A stretch of 64,000 nucleotides of DNA, taken from Cryobacterium glucosi. Lineage in GTDB: Bacteria; Actinomycetota; Actinomycetes; Actinomycetales; Microbacteriaceae. The notes beneath the pieces were generated by a model, which was not told the DNA's origin, ran no database searches, and saw only the letters and a program-made list of their open reading frames with translations. The stretch is taken from positions 1 to 64,000 of the forward strand of contig NZ_SOFS01000018.1 of assembly GCF_004402235.1 (NCBI RefSeq). The letters run 5' to 3'. The first letter of the stretch is position 1. The number at the start of each line of letters is the position of its first letter. Of the stretch, positions 40,442 through 49,641 are shown piece after piece. The position numbers and the translations under genes are program-made.

Positions 40442-40470
40442 TTGACACGGATCGCGATCCGTACTTACTC
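40442..40470 (+). promoter_or_regulatory. Promoter of the galactoside operon
   Basis: TTGACA (40442-40447), a 17-base spacer and TTACTC (40465-40470). The spacer carries ACGGATCGCGATCCGT (40447-40462), a perfect palindrome with central CG, as in many LacI-family operators. Confidence 0.6.
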
Positions 40471-40486
40471 TGTGTACGTTCACAGA
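40469..40486. promoter_or_regulatory. LacI-family operator O1
   Basis: TCTGTG-TACGTT-CACAGA, with six-base perfect arms and an ACGT core. It overlaps the -10 box and transcription start of the GH42 operon. Confidence 0.75.
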
Positions 40487-40515
40487 TCGGCCGCAGGGTC
40501 TTTTTTTCCACCCGG

Positions 40516-40533
40516 TCTGTGCACGTTCACAGA
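40516..40533. promoter_or_regulatory. LacI-family operator O2
   Basis: TCTGTG-CACGTT-CACAGA, the same as O1 except one base, centred 47 bases downstream. Two near-identical operators suggest cooperative binding or a roadblock within the 5' leader. A run of T residues lies between them. Confidence 0.75.
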
Positions 40534-40573
40534 CCATCCGGCGGATGCCGGTGCCAACGACGTCAGGGAGCCG

Positions 40574-42610
40574 ATGAACGCGCGAGCAGCAGTCCAGAAC
40601 GAGGCGGCATCCGCGGTCCCGTTCGCCCACGACGGCATCGCATACGGGTGTGACTACAACCCCGAGCAGTGGGGCCCGGAGACCTGGGCCGAGGACATGC
40701 GGCTGATGCGCGCGGCCGGCGTCGACCTCGTCGCGATCAACATCTTCGGCTGGTCACACATCGAGCCGAGGCCGGGGGAGTACGACTTCGCCAACCTCGA
40801 CACGATCATCGAGCTCCTGCACGCGAACGGCATCCGGGTCAATCTCGGCACCGCCACCTCCTCGCCGCCGCCGTGGCTGACCACGCTGCACCCGGAGATC
40901 CTCCCGGAGACCGAGGACGGCAGCATCCGCTACCCCGGTGGTCGCCAGGCCTGGTGCCCGAGCTCGCCGGTGTTCCGCGAGCACGCCCTCGCCCTCGTCG
41001 AGAAGGTCGCCGAGCGCTACGGCCGGCACCCCGCGATCGCGCTCTGGCACGTGTCCAATGAACTCGGCTGCCACAACGCGCTCTGCTACGACGAAGACAG
41101 CACGCTGGCCTTCCGGCGCTGGCTCCAGGCGCGCTACGGCACCATCGCCGCGCTCAACGCCGCCTGGGGAACCTCGTTCTGGAGCCAGCACTACGGTGAC
41201 TGGTCCGAGATCCTCACCCCGCGACTCACCCTCTCGAGCCGCAACCCCGGCCAGGTGCTCGACTTCCACCGGTTCAGCTCCGACGAGCTGCTCGACTACT
41301 ACCGCAGCGAACGCGACGTCATCCGCCGCCACAGTGCGGTGCCGGTCACCACCAACTTCATGGTCACCGCCCACATCCGCAACCTCGACTACTGGCAGTG
41401 GGCGCCCGAGGTCGACGTGGTCGCCAACGACCACTACCTCGACCACCGTCTCGGCGACCCCGTCACCGAGCTCTCCTTCGCAGCGGACCTCACCCGTGGG
41501 CTCGCCGGCGGGGCCCCGTGGCTGCTGATGGAGCAGGCGACCGGTGCCGTGAACTGGCAGCCGCACAACCTCGCGAAGGCGCCGGGCGAACTGACCCGCA
41601 ACTCCCTCACCCACGTCGCCCGCGGCGCGGACGCGGTCTGCTTCTTCCAGTGGCGGGCCTCGCTGCAGGGCTCGGAGAAGTTCCACTCCGCGCTGGTTCC
41701 CCACGCCGGCACCGACACCGAACTCTGGCGCGAGGTCGTCGACCTCGGCGCCATCCTGGACCGGCTCGGCGACATCGCAGGCACCCGCGTCATCGCCGAT
41801 GCCGCGATCGTCTTCAGCTGGGAGGCCTGGTGGGCCGGGGACGGCGAATCCCGGCCGTCACAGTCGGTCGAGTACCTCGGCCAGATGCACGCCGCATACA
41901 CCGCGCTGCACCGTCTCGGCATCACGGTCGACGTGATCGCTCCGGACGCCGACCTGAGCGGCTACCGCCTCGTCGTCGTGCCCACCCTCTACCTCGTCAC
42001 CGACGCGGATGCCGCCGGTCTCGCCGACTATGTCGCGAACGGTGGGCACGCGCTCGTCACCTTCTTCAGCGGCATCGTCGACGAGGACGACCGGGTCCGC
42101 CCGGGCGGCTATCCCGGCGCGTTCCGCGAGATGCTCGGCATCCGTGTCGAGGAGTTCTCCCCGCTGCTCCCCGGCCGGACGCTGAGCCTGGACTCCGGGG
42201 CGACTGCCGGCCTCTGGACCGAGCGACTGCGCCTCGACGGCGCGACCGCCGTTGCGAGCTACCGCGACGGCCCCCTGCCCGGCGTCCCGGCGATCACCCG
42301 CAACGGCTTCGGCCGGGGCACCGCCTGGTATCTCGCCACCGCACTCGAACCCGACGCCCTGCGCGGGGTGATGCGCACGGTCGCCCAGGCCGCGCGGGTC
42401 ACCGCCCTCGGCCCGGAATCGGACGGCACCATCGAGGTCGTGCGTCGCGCCGATGCGACGCACAGCTACCTTTTCGTCATCAACCACGGCCACGCCGAGA
42501 TCGAGATCGCCGCCAGCGGGCACGAACTCGTCACCGACGCCGCCGTCGACCGCATTGTGCGCGTACCGGCCGGCGCCGTGCGCGTCATCAGAGAGGACAC
42601 GGCAGCATGA
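40574..42610 (+). CDS. GH42 beta-galactosidase
   Basis: 678 residues; the ATG at 40574 follows AGGGAG. The TIM barrel opens GIAYGCDYNPEQWGPETWAEDMRLM, the standard GH42 start. The acid/base is Glu163 in WHVSNELG and the nucleophile Glu320 in LLMEQATGAVNW. The trimerisation and C-terminal domains follow (about 390-678). It hydrolyses beta-galactosides such as galactan side-chain oligomers. There is no signal peptide, so it acts in the cytoplasm after import by the downstream ABC system. First gene of its operon, under two LacI operators. Confidence 0.95.
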   Translation: MNARAAVQNEAASAVPFAHDGIAYGCDYNPEQWGPETWAEDMRLMRAAGVDLVAINIFGWSHIEPRPGEYDFANLDTIIELLHANGIRVNLGTATSSPPPWLTTLHPEILPETEDGSIRYPGGRQAWCPSSPVFREHALALVEKVAERYGRHPAIALWHVSNELGCHNALCYDEDSTLAFRRWLQARYGTIAALNAAWGTSFWSQHYGDWSEILTPRLTLSSRNPGQVLDFHRFSSDELLDYYRSERDVIRRHSAVPVTTNFMVTAHIRNLDYWQWAPEVDVVANDHYLDHRLGDPVTELSFAADLTRGLAGGAPWLLMEQATGAVNWQPHNLAKAPGELTRNSLTHVARGADAVCFFQWRASLQGSEKFHSALVPHAGTDTELWREVVDLGAILDRLGDIAGTRVIADAAIVFSWEAWWAGDGESRPSQSVEYLGQMHAAYTALHRLGITVDVIAPDADLSGYRLVVVPTLYLVTDADAAGLADYVANGGHALVTFFSGIVDEDDRVRPGGYPGAFREMLGIRVEEFSPLLPGRTLSLDSGATAGLWTERLRLDGATAVASYRDGPLPGVPAITRNGFGRGTAWYLATALEPDALRGVMRTVAQAARVTALGPESDGTIEVVRRADATHSYLFVINHGHAEIEIAASGHELVTDAAVDRIVRVPAGAVRVIREDTAA

Positions 42611-43566
42611 GTGCTTCCACCGCCCGATTCACGGATGTCCCGGGCGACACCCGCACGGCCCGCCGGCTCGCCGGCCGGCCCGGCCCCCGCCCGGCGAAGC
42701 CGCGGGTGCAGCACAAGCGCGCGATCCTGATCTTCGTGCTCCCCTTCGGCGCCCTGTTCTCCCTGTTCTACCTCGTGCCGATCGGCTACGCGATCTACGA
42801 ATCCCTGCTCGTGATCAAGCGTGAGGGCACCTTCGGCGCGGCGACCGAGGTCTTCGGCGGACTCAGCCAGTACGTCCTGGTCTTCCAGAACGGCCCGTTC
42901 TGGCAGTCCGTCGGCCGGGTGCTCGCCTTCGGCGCCGTGCAGGTGCCGATCATGCTCGGGCTCGCGCTGCTGTTCGCGCTGCTGCTCGACTCCCCGCTCG
43001 TGCGCGGCAAGAAGTTCTTCCGCCTCGCGTTCTTCGTGCCATACGCGGTACCGGGCGTCATCGCCGCGATCATGTGGGGCTACCTCTATTCACCGAACCT
43101 GTCGCCGTTCAGCGCGGTCACCCAGAACATCAACTTCCTCTCGGCGGACCTCGTGCTCTGGGCCATCGCGAACGTCGTCACCTGGGTCTACGTCGGCTAC
43201 AACATGCTCATCATCTACTCGGCGCTCCTGGCCATCCCGACCGAGCTCTACGAGGCCGCCCGTCTCGACGGCGCCGGGCAGCTGCGGATCGCCTGGTCGG
43301 TGAAGATCCCACTGATCATGCCCGCGATCGTGCTCACCGCGATCTTCTCCATCATCGGAACCCTGCAACTCCTCGCCGAGCCGCAGGTGTTCCGGAGCTT
43401 CAGCTCCGCCGTGACGAGCACGTTCACGCCGAACCTCACCGTGTACACGACGTCGTCGATCCCCAACGTCAACCTCGCCGCCGCGTTCTCGGTGGTGCTG
43501 GCCCTGGCCACGTTCGTGCTCTCGTTCACATTCCTCAAGTTCACGCAGCGGAAGGAAGCCCAGTGA
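42607..43566 (+). CDS. Sugar ABC importer permease (MalF-like)
   Basis: 319 residues, ATGA overlap with GH42. A Pro/Arg-rich cytoplasmic front, then six helices starting ILIFVLPFGALFSLFYLVPIGYAIYESL. The EAA loop is IPTELYEAARLDGAGQLRIAWSVKIPLIMPA. Typical CUT1-class oligosaccharide permease. It pairs with the next gene and depends on a shared MsiK-type ATPase, since no ATPase gene is in this operon. Confidence 0.92.
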   Translation: MSASTARFTDVPGDTRTARRLAGRPGPRPAKPRVQHKRAILIFVLPFGALFSLFYLVPIGYAIYESLLVIKREGTFGAATEVFGGLSQYVLVFQNGPFWQSVGRVLAFGAVQVPIMLGLALLFALLLDSPLVRGKKFFRLAFFVPYAVPGVIAAIMWGYLYSPNLSPFSAVTQNINFLSADLVLWAIANVVTWVYVGYNMLIIYSALLAIPTELYEAARLDGAGQLRIAWSVKIPLIMPAIVLTAIFSIIGTLQLLAEPQVFRSFSSAVTSTFTPNLTVYTTSSIPNVNLAAAFSVVLALATFVLSFTFLKFTQRKEAQ

Positions 43567-44483
43567 GCACCCTGACCCCCACCCCCGGCCCGGTGCGGCC
43601 GGCCCGTCGCATCCGCTCGACCCCCGGTTCGGCCCCACGTGCCCAGCGGGAGAACCCGTTCGCCCGGGCCAGCGCCATGATCGTGATGGGCGTCTTCACG
43701 CTCTACTTCCTGGTGCCGGTCTGGTGGCTGCTGGTCGCCGCCACGAAGGATCGCGCCCAGTTCACCGGCACGAACCCGCTCTGGTTCGCGGACTTCTCCC
43801 TGTTCCAGAACATCGGCGCCCTGGTCAGCTACCGCGACGGCGTCTACCTCAAGTGGATGCTCAACAGCGCGCTGTACGCCGGGCTCGGCGCCCTGGTCGG
43901 AACGATCATCGCCGGCATGTGCGGGTACGCCCTCGCCAAGTACCGGTTCCCCGGGCGCGAACTGATCTTCAACGTCGTGCTCGGCGGGGTGCTCGTGCCC
44001 GCAACCGCGCTCGCGCTGCCGCTGTTCCTGATCTTCAGCCAGATCAGCCTCACCAACACGTTCTGGTCGGTGTTCCTGCCGAGCCTGGTCAGCCCGTTCG
44101 GGGTCTACCTCGCCCGCATCTACGCCTCGGCGAGCGTGCCGGACGAACTGATCGAGGCGGCCCGCCTCGACGGTGCCGGCGAGGTGCGCACCTTCTTCAC
44201 CGTCTCGGTGCGGATGATGGTGCCCGCCCTGGTCACTGTGTTCCTCTTCCAGTTCGTCGCGATCTGGAACAACTTCTTCCTGCCGTTGATCATGCTGCGC
44301 GACGAGACCCTGTTCCCGGTCACGCTCGGGCTCTACGGCTGGAACTCGCAGGTCAACCAGATCCCCGTGCTGCGCGACTACGTGCTGATCGGCGCGCTGC
44401 TGTCGATCATCCCGCTGATCATCATCTTCCTGCTCCTCCAACGCTTCTGGCGGAACGGCCTCAGCGCCGGCTCGGTCAAGTAG
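43563..44483 (+). CDS. Sugar ABC importer permease (MalG-like)
   Basis: 306 residues, GTG start overlapping the MalF-like stop (GTGA). Six helices, with the EAA loop VPDELIEAARLDGAGEVRTFFTVSVRMMVPALVTVF and the CUT1 ending LLLQRFWRNGLSAGSVK. This C-terminus is the strong MalG signature. It forms the channel with the preceding permease. Confidence 0.93.
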   Translation: MSTLTPTPGPVRPARRIRSTPGSAPRAQRENPFARASAMIVMGVFTLYFLVPVWWLLVAATKDRAQFTGTNPLWFADFSLFQNIGALVSYRDGVYLKWMLNSALYAGLGALVGTIIAGMCGYALAKYRFPGRELIFNVVLGGVLVPATALALPLFLIFSQISLTNTFWSVFLPSLVSPFGVYLARIYASASVPDELIEAARLDGAGEVRTFFTVSVRMMVPALVTVFLFQFVAIWNNFFLPLIMLRDETLFPVTLGLYGWNSQVNQIPVLRDYVLIGALLSIIPLIIIFLLLQRFWRNGLSAGSVK

Positions 44484-44570
44484 CCCCCTCACCTCACCTC
44501 CGCTTCACCCACAGCACCACCCGCCCGGAATGCCGGACGGTTCCTTTCCCAAGAGAAAAGAAGAAGACAC

Positions 44571-45899
44571 ATGCGAATGAAGAAAAGAGCGGTCGCCGTT
44601 GCCTTGCTCGCCGCAGCTTCGGTTGCGCTGACCGGCTGTTCCGCCTCGACGACAAGCTCCGGCACCGCCGCCGCAGCCTGCGCACCGTCGACCGGCAAGG
44701 TTGACCTGACCTTCACCACCTGGGTCCCCGGCATGGAGGACGCCGTCGCCGTGTGGAACAAGGCGAACCCCGACATCCAGGTGAAGGTGCAGACCGGACC
44801 CAACGGCAACGGCGGCACCTACCAGAACTTCTTCAACCAGCTCAAGGCCGGCAACGCGCCCGACCTCGGCCAGATCGAGTATGACGCGCTGCCGAACTTC
44901 CGCGTGCAGGACGGCCTGACCGACCTCGCCGCCTGTGCCGGCGTGCTCGACGCGAAGAAGGACTTCGTCGACTGGACCTGGGGACAGGTCAACTTCGGCG
45001 AGGACAACGCGGTGTACGCGATCCCGCAGGACGCCGGCCCCATGGCCATGTTCTACCGCGCCGACCTGTTCAAGGCCAACAACATCGCCATCCCGACCAC
45101 GTGGGCCGAGTACACCGCCGCCGCAGAGAAGATCCGCGCGACCGGCGGCTACATCACCAACTTCTCCCAGAGCGACATCAACCAGTTCGCCGGACTCGTC
45201 TGGCAGGCCGGTGGCACCTGGTTCAAGAACGACGGCACCAACTGGACCGTGAACCTGACCGACCCGACGACGGCGAAGGTCGCCGCGTACTGGCAGGACC
45301 TGATCGACCGGGACCTCGTCTCGACCAACCCGCCGTGGACCGACGAGTGGAACAACGCGTACAACACCGGCAGCGACTGGACCTGGAACTCCGCCGCCTG
45401 GGGCGCCAACTCCATCGCGAGCGGTGCACCGGATACGGCCGGCAAGTGGGCAGTCGCCGAGTCCCCGCAGTGGGCCGCCGGCGACAAGGCCAGCGGTAAC
45501 TGGGGCGGTTCCTCGACTGCTGTCTTCAAGGGATCGAAGCACCCCTATGAGGCCGCGAAGTTCGCGCTCTGGCTGAACACCTCCGATGAGGCGCTCACCC
45601 TGCTGAACAAGTCCGCCAACCTGTACCCGGCGGCCAAGTCCGGTCTGGAACTGCCCGCGCTCAAGGCCGGAGTCGACTTCTACGGTGGCCAGGCCATCTA
45701 CGACGTCTTCTCGAAGGCGTCCTCGCAGGTCTCGCCCGACTTCGTCTGGGGTCCGACCATGACGCAGACGTACAACGACGTCTCCGACGGGTTCAAGGCC
45801 GCGGTCACCAAGAAGGGCACCCTGATCGACGCCCTCAAGACCGGCCAGACGGCTACGATTGCGGCCATGACGGCGCAGTCGATTCCCGTCAACAAGTAG
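44571..45899 (+). CDS. Sugar-binding lipoprotein of ABC importer
   Basis: 442 residues, lipobox LTGC with Cys23 after a basic KKRAVAVALLAAASVA signal. SBP_bac_1 family: VDLTFTTWVPGMEDAVAVWNKANPDIQVKVQTG, IPQDAGPMAMFYRADLF, WKN-type sugar-stacking Trp and Tyr residues, and SSTAVFKGSKHPYEAAKFALWLN. The operon context of beta- and alpha-galactosidases points to galacto-oligosaccharides as ligand. It lies 87 bases after MalG with an A/G-rich leader, giving separate translation at high level. Confidence 0.92.
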   Translation: MRMKKRAVAVALLAAASVALTGCSASTTSSGTAAAACAPSTGKVDLTFTTWVPGMEDAVAVWNKANPDIQVKVQTGPNGNGGTYQNFFNQLKAGNAPDLGQIEYDALPNFRVQDGLTDLAACAGVLDAKKDFVDWTWGQVNFGEDNAVYAIPQDAGPMAMFYRADLFKANNIAIPTTWAEYTAAAEKIRATGGYITNFSQSDINQFAGLVWQAGGTWFKNDGTNWTVNLTDPTTAKVAAYWQDLIDRDLVSTNPPWTDEWNNAYNTGSDWTWNSAAWGANSIASGAPDTAGKWAVAESPQWAAGDKASGNWGGSSTAVFKGSKHPYEAAKFALWLNTSDEALTLLNKSANLYPAAKSGLELPALKAGVDFYGGQAIYDVFSKASSQVSPDFVWGPTMTQTYNDVSDGFKAAVTKKGTLIDALKTGQTATIAAMTAQSIPVNK

Positions 45900-45974
45900 G
45901 GCTCTCCCAGCAGCTCCCCGGGAGCGATCCGTACCGACCCGTTCACGCAGTGTGAGCAGTTAGCAGCGATCCAC

Positions 45975-48206
45975 GTGACTCACACTCCGTCGACGGACTC
46001 CCCGGCGGGTCTGTACTACCTCCGTGCCGCGGGCACCAGCCTTGTGCTGGACGCCCGCGGCACGGCCGTTCCCGCGATCGTGCACTGGGGCGCCAACCTC
46101 GGTGCCCTCTCCTGGCCCGAGCTGGCCGCGCTCGCCGATGCCGCGATTCCCGCGGTCCCGCCGAGCTCGATCGACGTGCCCCTGCGGCTCTCGCTGCTGC
46201 CGACGTTCGCCGAAGGGTGGAGCGGCCGGCCGGGGCTGAGTGGCTTCCGGCGCGGCGTCGCCGGTTCCGCCGGTTCTGCCGGTTCTGCCGGTTCGATCGG
46301 TTCCGGTCGGCCGGCGGATCTCGCGCTGCGGCTCGAGGCGGTGCAGCGCCGGGGTGCGCGCTCGCTCCGGATCGACACGGCGGATGCCGCGGCATCCGTC
46401 TCGGTGTCGACCGACCTTGAACTCACGGTCGAGGGCGTGCTGCGCGTGCGGCACACCCTGACCAACACGGGCGACACCGACTTCGAACTCGGCTCGCTCG
46501 ACATGACCCTGCCCGTACCCGACCGGGCCGGCGAACTCCTCGATTTCACCGGGCTGTGGAGCCACGAACGCCGTCCGCAGCGCACGAGACTCGCGCACGG
46601 AGTCTGGAGCCGCGAGAGCCGGCACGGCCGGCCCGGCCACGACGACCCGTTCCTGTCGGTCGCCGGGGTGCCCGGGTTCGGGTTCCGCCGCGGGGAGGTC
46701 TGGGCGGTGCATCTCGCCTGGAGCGGCGACAAGCGGGTCTGGGCGGAGCGCTCGGCCCTCGGCGCCGCAACCCTCGGCAGCGGCGAACTGCTCGCCCCCG
46801 GGGAACTGGCCCTGCCAGCCGGGGCCGGCTACACCTCACCCTGGACCGTGGCCGCGTACTCGGCGACCGGACTCGACGGGCTGTCGGCGCGGCTGCATCC
46901 ATGGATTCGGTCGTGGGCGACGATCCACGACCCGCGCCCGGTCGTGCTCAACACCTGGGAGGCCGTGTACTTCGACCACGACCTGCCGACGCTCACCCGG
47001 CTCGTCGAGGCGGCCGCGCGGGTCGGGGTCGAGCGCTTCGTGCTCGACGACGGCTGGTTCACCGGCCGCACCGACGACAAACGCGCGCTCGGCGACTGGT
47101 TCGTCGACCCCGTGACCTGGCCGGGCGGCCTGCACCCGTTGGTCGAGCGGGTGCACGCGGCGGGTCTCTCCTTCGGGCTCTGGGTCGAACCGGAAATGGT
47201 GAGCCTCGACTCCGAGCTCGCGCGGGCGCATCCGGACTGGGTGCTCGGCGCAGCAGGCTCGCTCGAATGGCGGTTCCAGCGGGTGCTCGACCTGGGCAAC
47301 CCGGATGCCTTCGCGTACGTGCTCGCCCGCCTCACGGCCCTGCTCGACCAGTACCCGATCGCCTATCTGAAATGGGACCACAACCGTGACCTCCTCGGAG
47401 GCTCGGCGCACCGGCAGACCGAGGCGGTCTACCGGCTGCTCGGCACGCTGCGCGCCGCGCACCCGGGACTCGAGATCGAATCCTGCGCCTCGGGCGGGGC
47501 CCGGATCGACCTCGGCATCCTTCCGCTCGTCGACCGGGTCTGGACGAGCGACACCAACGATCCGCTCGAGCGGCAGCAGATCCAGCGGTATACCGGAGTG
47601 CTGGTGCCGCCGGAGTACCTCGGCGGGCACCTCGGCGCCGCGACCGCGCACATCACGGGCCGCACCGCGTCGCTCGGCTTCCGGCTGGCGACGGCGCTCT
47701 TCGGCAGCGCCGGTATCGAGTGGGACCTCACCCGTGCCTCGGCCGGCGAGCTCGAGGCCGTCGCCGGGTGGATTGCGGAATACAAACGGCTTCGTCCGCT
47801 GCTGCACTCGGGTGTCGTTGTTCACGCGGATGCGTCGGACCCCGCGCTCGAGCTGCACGGCGTCGTGGCCTGCGACGGGGCATCCGCTGTCTTCGCGTAC
47901 GTCGCGCTCGCCGCGCCGCGGACCGCACTGCCTGCCTCGCTGCGGTTCCCCGGGCTCGACCCGGACGCGCGGTACACGGTTCGGCCGCTGACGATCGGCG
48001 GGGCAGTCGACCCGGGCGCTGAGCCTTCCGGGGCGGGGGAGTCCGGCGTGCCGACGATTGAGCCGCGCGTGATCCAGGATGCCGCGCCGGCCTGGCTGCA
48101 GCACGGGTCGGAGACCCTGAGCGGCACCGTGCTCGCCGAGGTCGGCCTGCCCGCTCCGCTGCTCGCCCCCGAGCAGGCGGCCCTCTTCGAGCTCACCCGC
48201 CTCTGA
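45975..48206 (+). CDS. GH36 alpha-galactosidase
   Basis: 743 residues, GTG start. The N-terminal beta-supersandwich (to about 310) carries an insertion of GSA repeats (9-base tandem repeats near 46261-46300). The TIM barrel has VLNTWEAVYFDHD, FVLDDGWFTGR, LWVEPEMVSLDSEL, the nucleophile Asp468 in LKWDHNRDL, ESCASGGARIDLG and the acid/base Asp526 in VWTSDTNDPLERQQIQ. It removes alpha-galactosyl residues from oligosaccharides such as raffinose-type sugars. Last gene of the LacI-controlled operon and cytoplasmic. Confidence 0.93.
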   Translation: MTHTPSTDSPAGLYYLRAAGTSLVLDARGTAVPAIVHWGANLGALSWPELAALADAAIPAVPPSSIDVPLRLSLLPTFAEGWSGRPGLSGFRRGVAGSAGSAGSAGSIGSGRPADLALRLEAVQRRGARSLRIDTADAAASVSVSTDLELTVEGVLRVRHTLTNTGDTDFELGSLDMTLPVPDRAGELLDFTGLWSHERRPQRTRLAHGVWSRESRHGRPGHDDPFLSVAGVPGFGFRRGEVWAVHLAWSGDKRVWAERSALGAATLGSGELLAPGELALPAGAGYTSPWTVAAYSATGLDGLSARLHPWIRSWATIHDPRPVVLNTWEAVYFDHDLPTLTRLVEAAARVGVERFVLDDGWFTGRTDDKRALGDWFVDPVTWPGGLHPLVERVHAAGLSFGLWVEPEMVSLDSELARAHPDWVLGAAGSLEWRFQRVLDLGNPDAFAYVLARLTALLDQYPIAYLKWDHNRDLLGGSAHRQTEAVYRLLGTLRAAHPGLEIESCASGGARIDLGILPLVDRVWTSDTNDPLERQQIQRYTGVLVPPEYLGGHLGAATAHITGRTASLGFRLATALFGSAGIEWDLTRASAGELEAVAGWIAEYKRLRPLLHSGVVVHADASDPALELHGVVACDGASAVFAYVALAAPRTALPASLRFPGLDPDARYTVRPLTIGGAVDPGAEPSGAGESGVPTIEPRVIQDAAPAWLQHGSETLSGTVLAEVGLPAPLLAPEQAALFELTRL

Positions 48207-48229
48207 GTCGCGCCTCGCGAAGGGGGCGG

Positions 48230-49561
48230 CTACTCGCAGCCGATCCCGTCGCCGTCGCGGTCGAACTTGGACTGCCAGCCCGGGTCGCCGGGGTGGATCG
48301 GCGCGGCTCCGGCGGCGCGGACGGCGTCGCAATTCTTGTAGTAGGCCGTGGCCGGCGCGGGGGCTGGCGCGGGGGCCGGGGCGACGACCGGAGCGGGTTC
48401 GGGTGCGGGGGCGGCGGCGGGAGCGGGCGCCGCGGTGGCCGGGGCGACGACGACGGGCGCGGGTGCCGGTGCCGGCGTGAATCCGGACGTGAGGGCGGGC
48501 TCGCTGTGGCAGGTGTCGAGGACGCGCGTCATCGCATCCCGTTCGGCCTGCGTCACCCAGAGGCCGTAGGTCGCCTTGACCGAGATCTGCCGGGCGACGT
48601 AGTGGCATCGGTATGCCTTGTTCGCGGGGAGCCAGGTCGCGGTGTCGCCGTCGCTCTTCTGCTCATTGGAACGCCCGTCGACCGCGAGCAGGTTGAGCGG
48701 ATCGTTCGCGAGCGAGACGCGCTGCGCCTGGCTGAGCTGCTGCGCGCCGGTCTGCCAGGCGTTCGCGAGCGGCACGACGTGGTCGATCTGCACGAGGGCG
48801 GATGTCGCCGCTCCCCGCACGAAGCCGATCGTCGCGTTCGTGTACGGGGAGACTATGGTGCCGGTCATGACCGTGCACGTTCCCGACTTGACGACGCTCG
48901 TGAGGTCGCGGCCGAGAACGTCATTGCGGGTGTCGCAGCCGTTGCGGTCGACGTCGAGCCAGGCGGTGCCGAAGTCGCCGACCCGGTCGTAGCCGGTCTT
49001 GGGCGCCTTGCCCTTGACCGCGAGCGTCGCGAGCAGGGTGACGGCGAGGCCGTTCGTCGCCGAGGTGTCGGTGATCGCGACCGTCGCAGCATCGGAGGCC
49101 GCCGTGACGCTCGCGGGGTCTGCGGGCGATTCCTCGGTGAACGCCGCCGCAGTGGGCGTGGCCGTGGCCGTGGCCTTCACGATCGAACTCGAGCTGGTCG
49201 GGGTCGCGCTCGCACTCGAACTCGCCGCGGACGTGTCGGCGAGCCGCCCTGCGGGGTGTGTCGCAGCTTGGACGCCGCCGCCCACCAGTGTGAGCACGAG
49301 GCTTGCCGCGAGCGCAATCGCCGCCACCTTGCGGGAGGGAAGCGCAGCCCAGGAGCCACGACCGGAGACGACAGAATAGAGGGCCGTCACGAGCCCGATC
49401 AGCCCGGCCATCACGAGGAGGGAGCCGAACCCTCCGATCGAAGCCAGCAGCAGGACAAATACGACGATTCCGCCGCCGATCCAGCTCAGCGGCTTCAGCG
49501 AACCGACGAACCGCCTGATCTTCGCTTCGAGGGTGGTGGGCTTCTGTGGTGCGGGCGTCAT
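48230..49561 (-). CDS. Secreted/membrane HNH nuclease with Excalibur domain
   Basis: 443 residues. Membrane helices at about 29-66 and 80-98 precede a Ser/Thr/Ala linker, and a GmrSD-type DUF1524 HNH nuclease domain follows (GYDRVGDFGTAWLDVDRNGCDTRNDVL, IDHVVPLANAWQTGA, DPLNLLAVDGRSNEQKSDGDTATWLP). Then comes a long Pro-Ala repeat and a C-terminal Excalibur calcium-binding motif (YYKNCDAVRAAG, FDRDGDGIGCE). The ATG at 49561 has GGAAGG upstream. Probably an extracellular DNase for nutrient DNA or competition. Nuclease activity is inferred from motif completeness. Confidence 0.85.
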   Translation of the reverse strand: MTPAPQKPTTLEAKIRRFVGSLKPLSWIGGGIVVFVLLLASIGGFGSLLVMAGLIGLVTALYSVVSGRGSWAALPSRKVAAIALAASLVLTLVGGGVQAATHPAGRLADTSAASSSASATPTSSSSIVKATATATPTAAAFTEESPADPASVTAASDAATVAITDTSATNGLAVTLLATLAVKGKAPKTGYDRVGDFGTAWLDVDRNGCDTRNDVLGRDLTSVVKSGTCTVMTGTIVSPYTNATIGFVRGAATSALVQIDHVVPLANAWQTGAQQLSQAQRVSLANDPLNLLAVDGRSNEQKSDGDTATWLPANKAYRCHYVARQISVKATYGLWVTQAERDAMTRVLDTCHSEPALTSGFTPAPAPAPVVVAPATAAPAPAAAPAPEPAPVVAPAPAPAPAPATAYYKNCDAVRAAGAAPIHPGDPGWQSKFDRDGDGIGCE

Positions 49562-49641
49562 GGCGGCCTTCCGGGTCACCTGAGCCTAGGCGTAACCGGA
49601 GGCTCGCCCCCACACCCACTCCGGGGCGTTCCGAATGCGGG

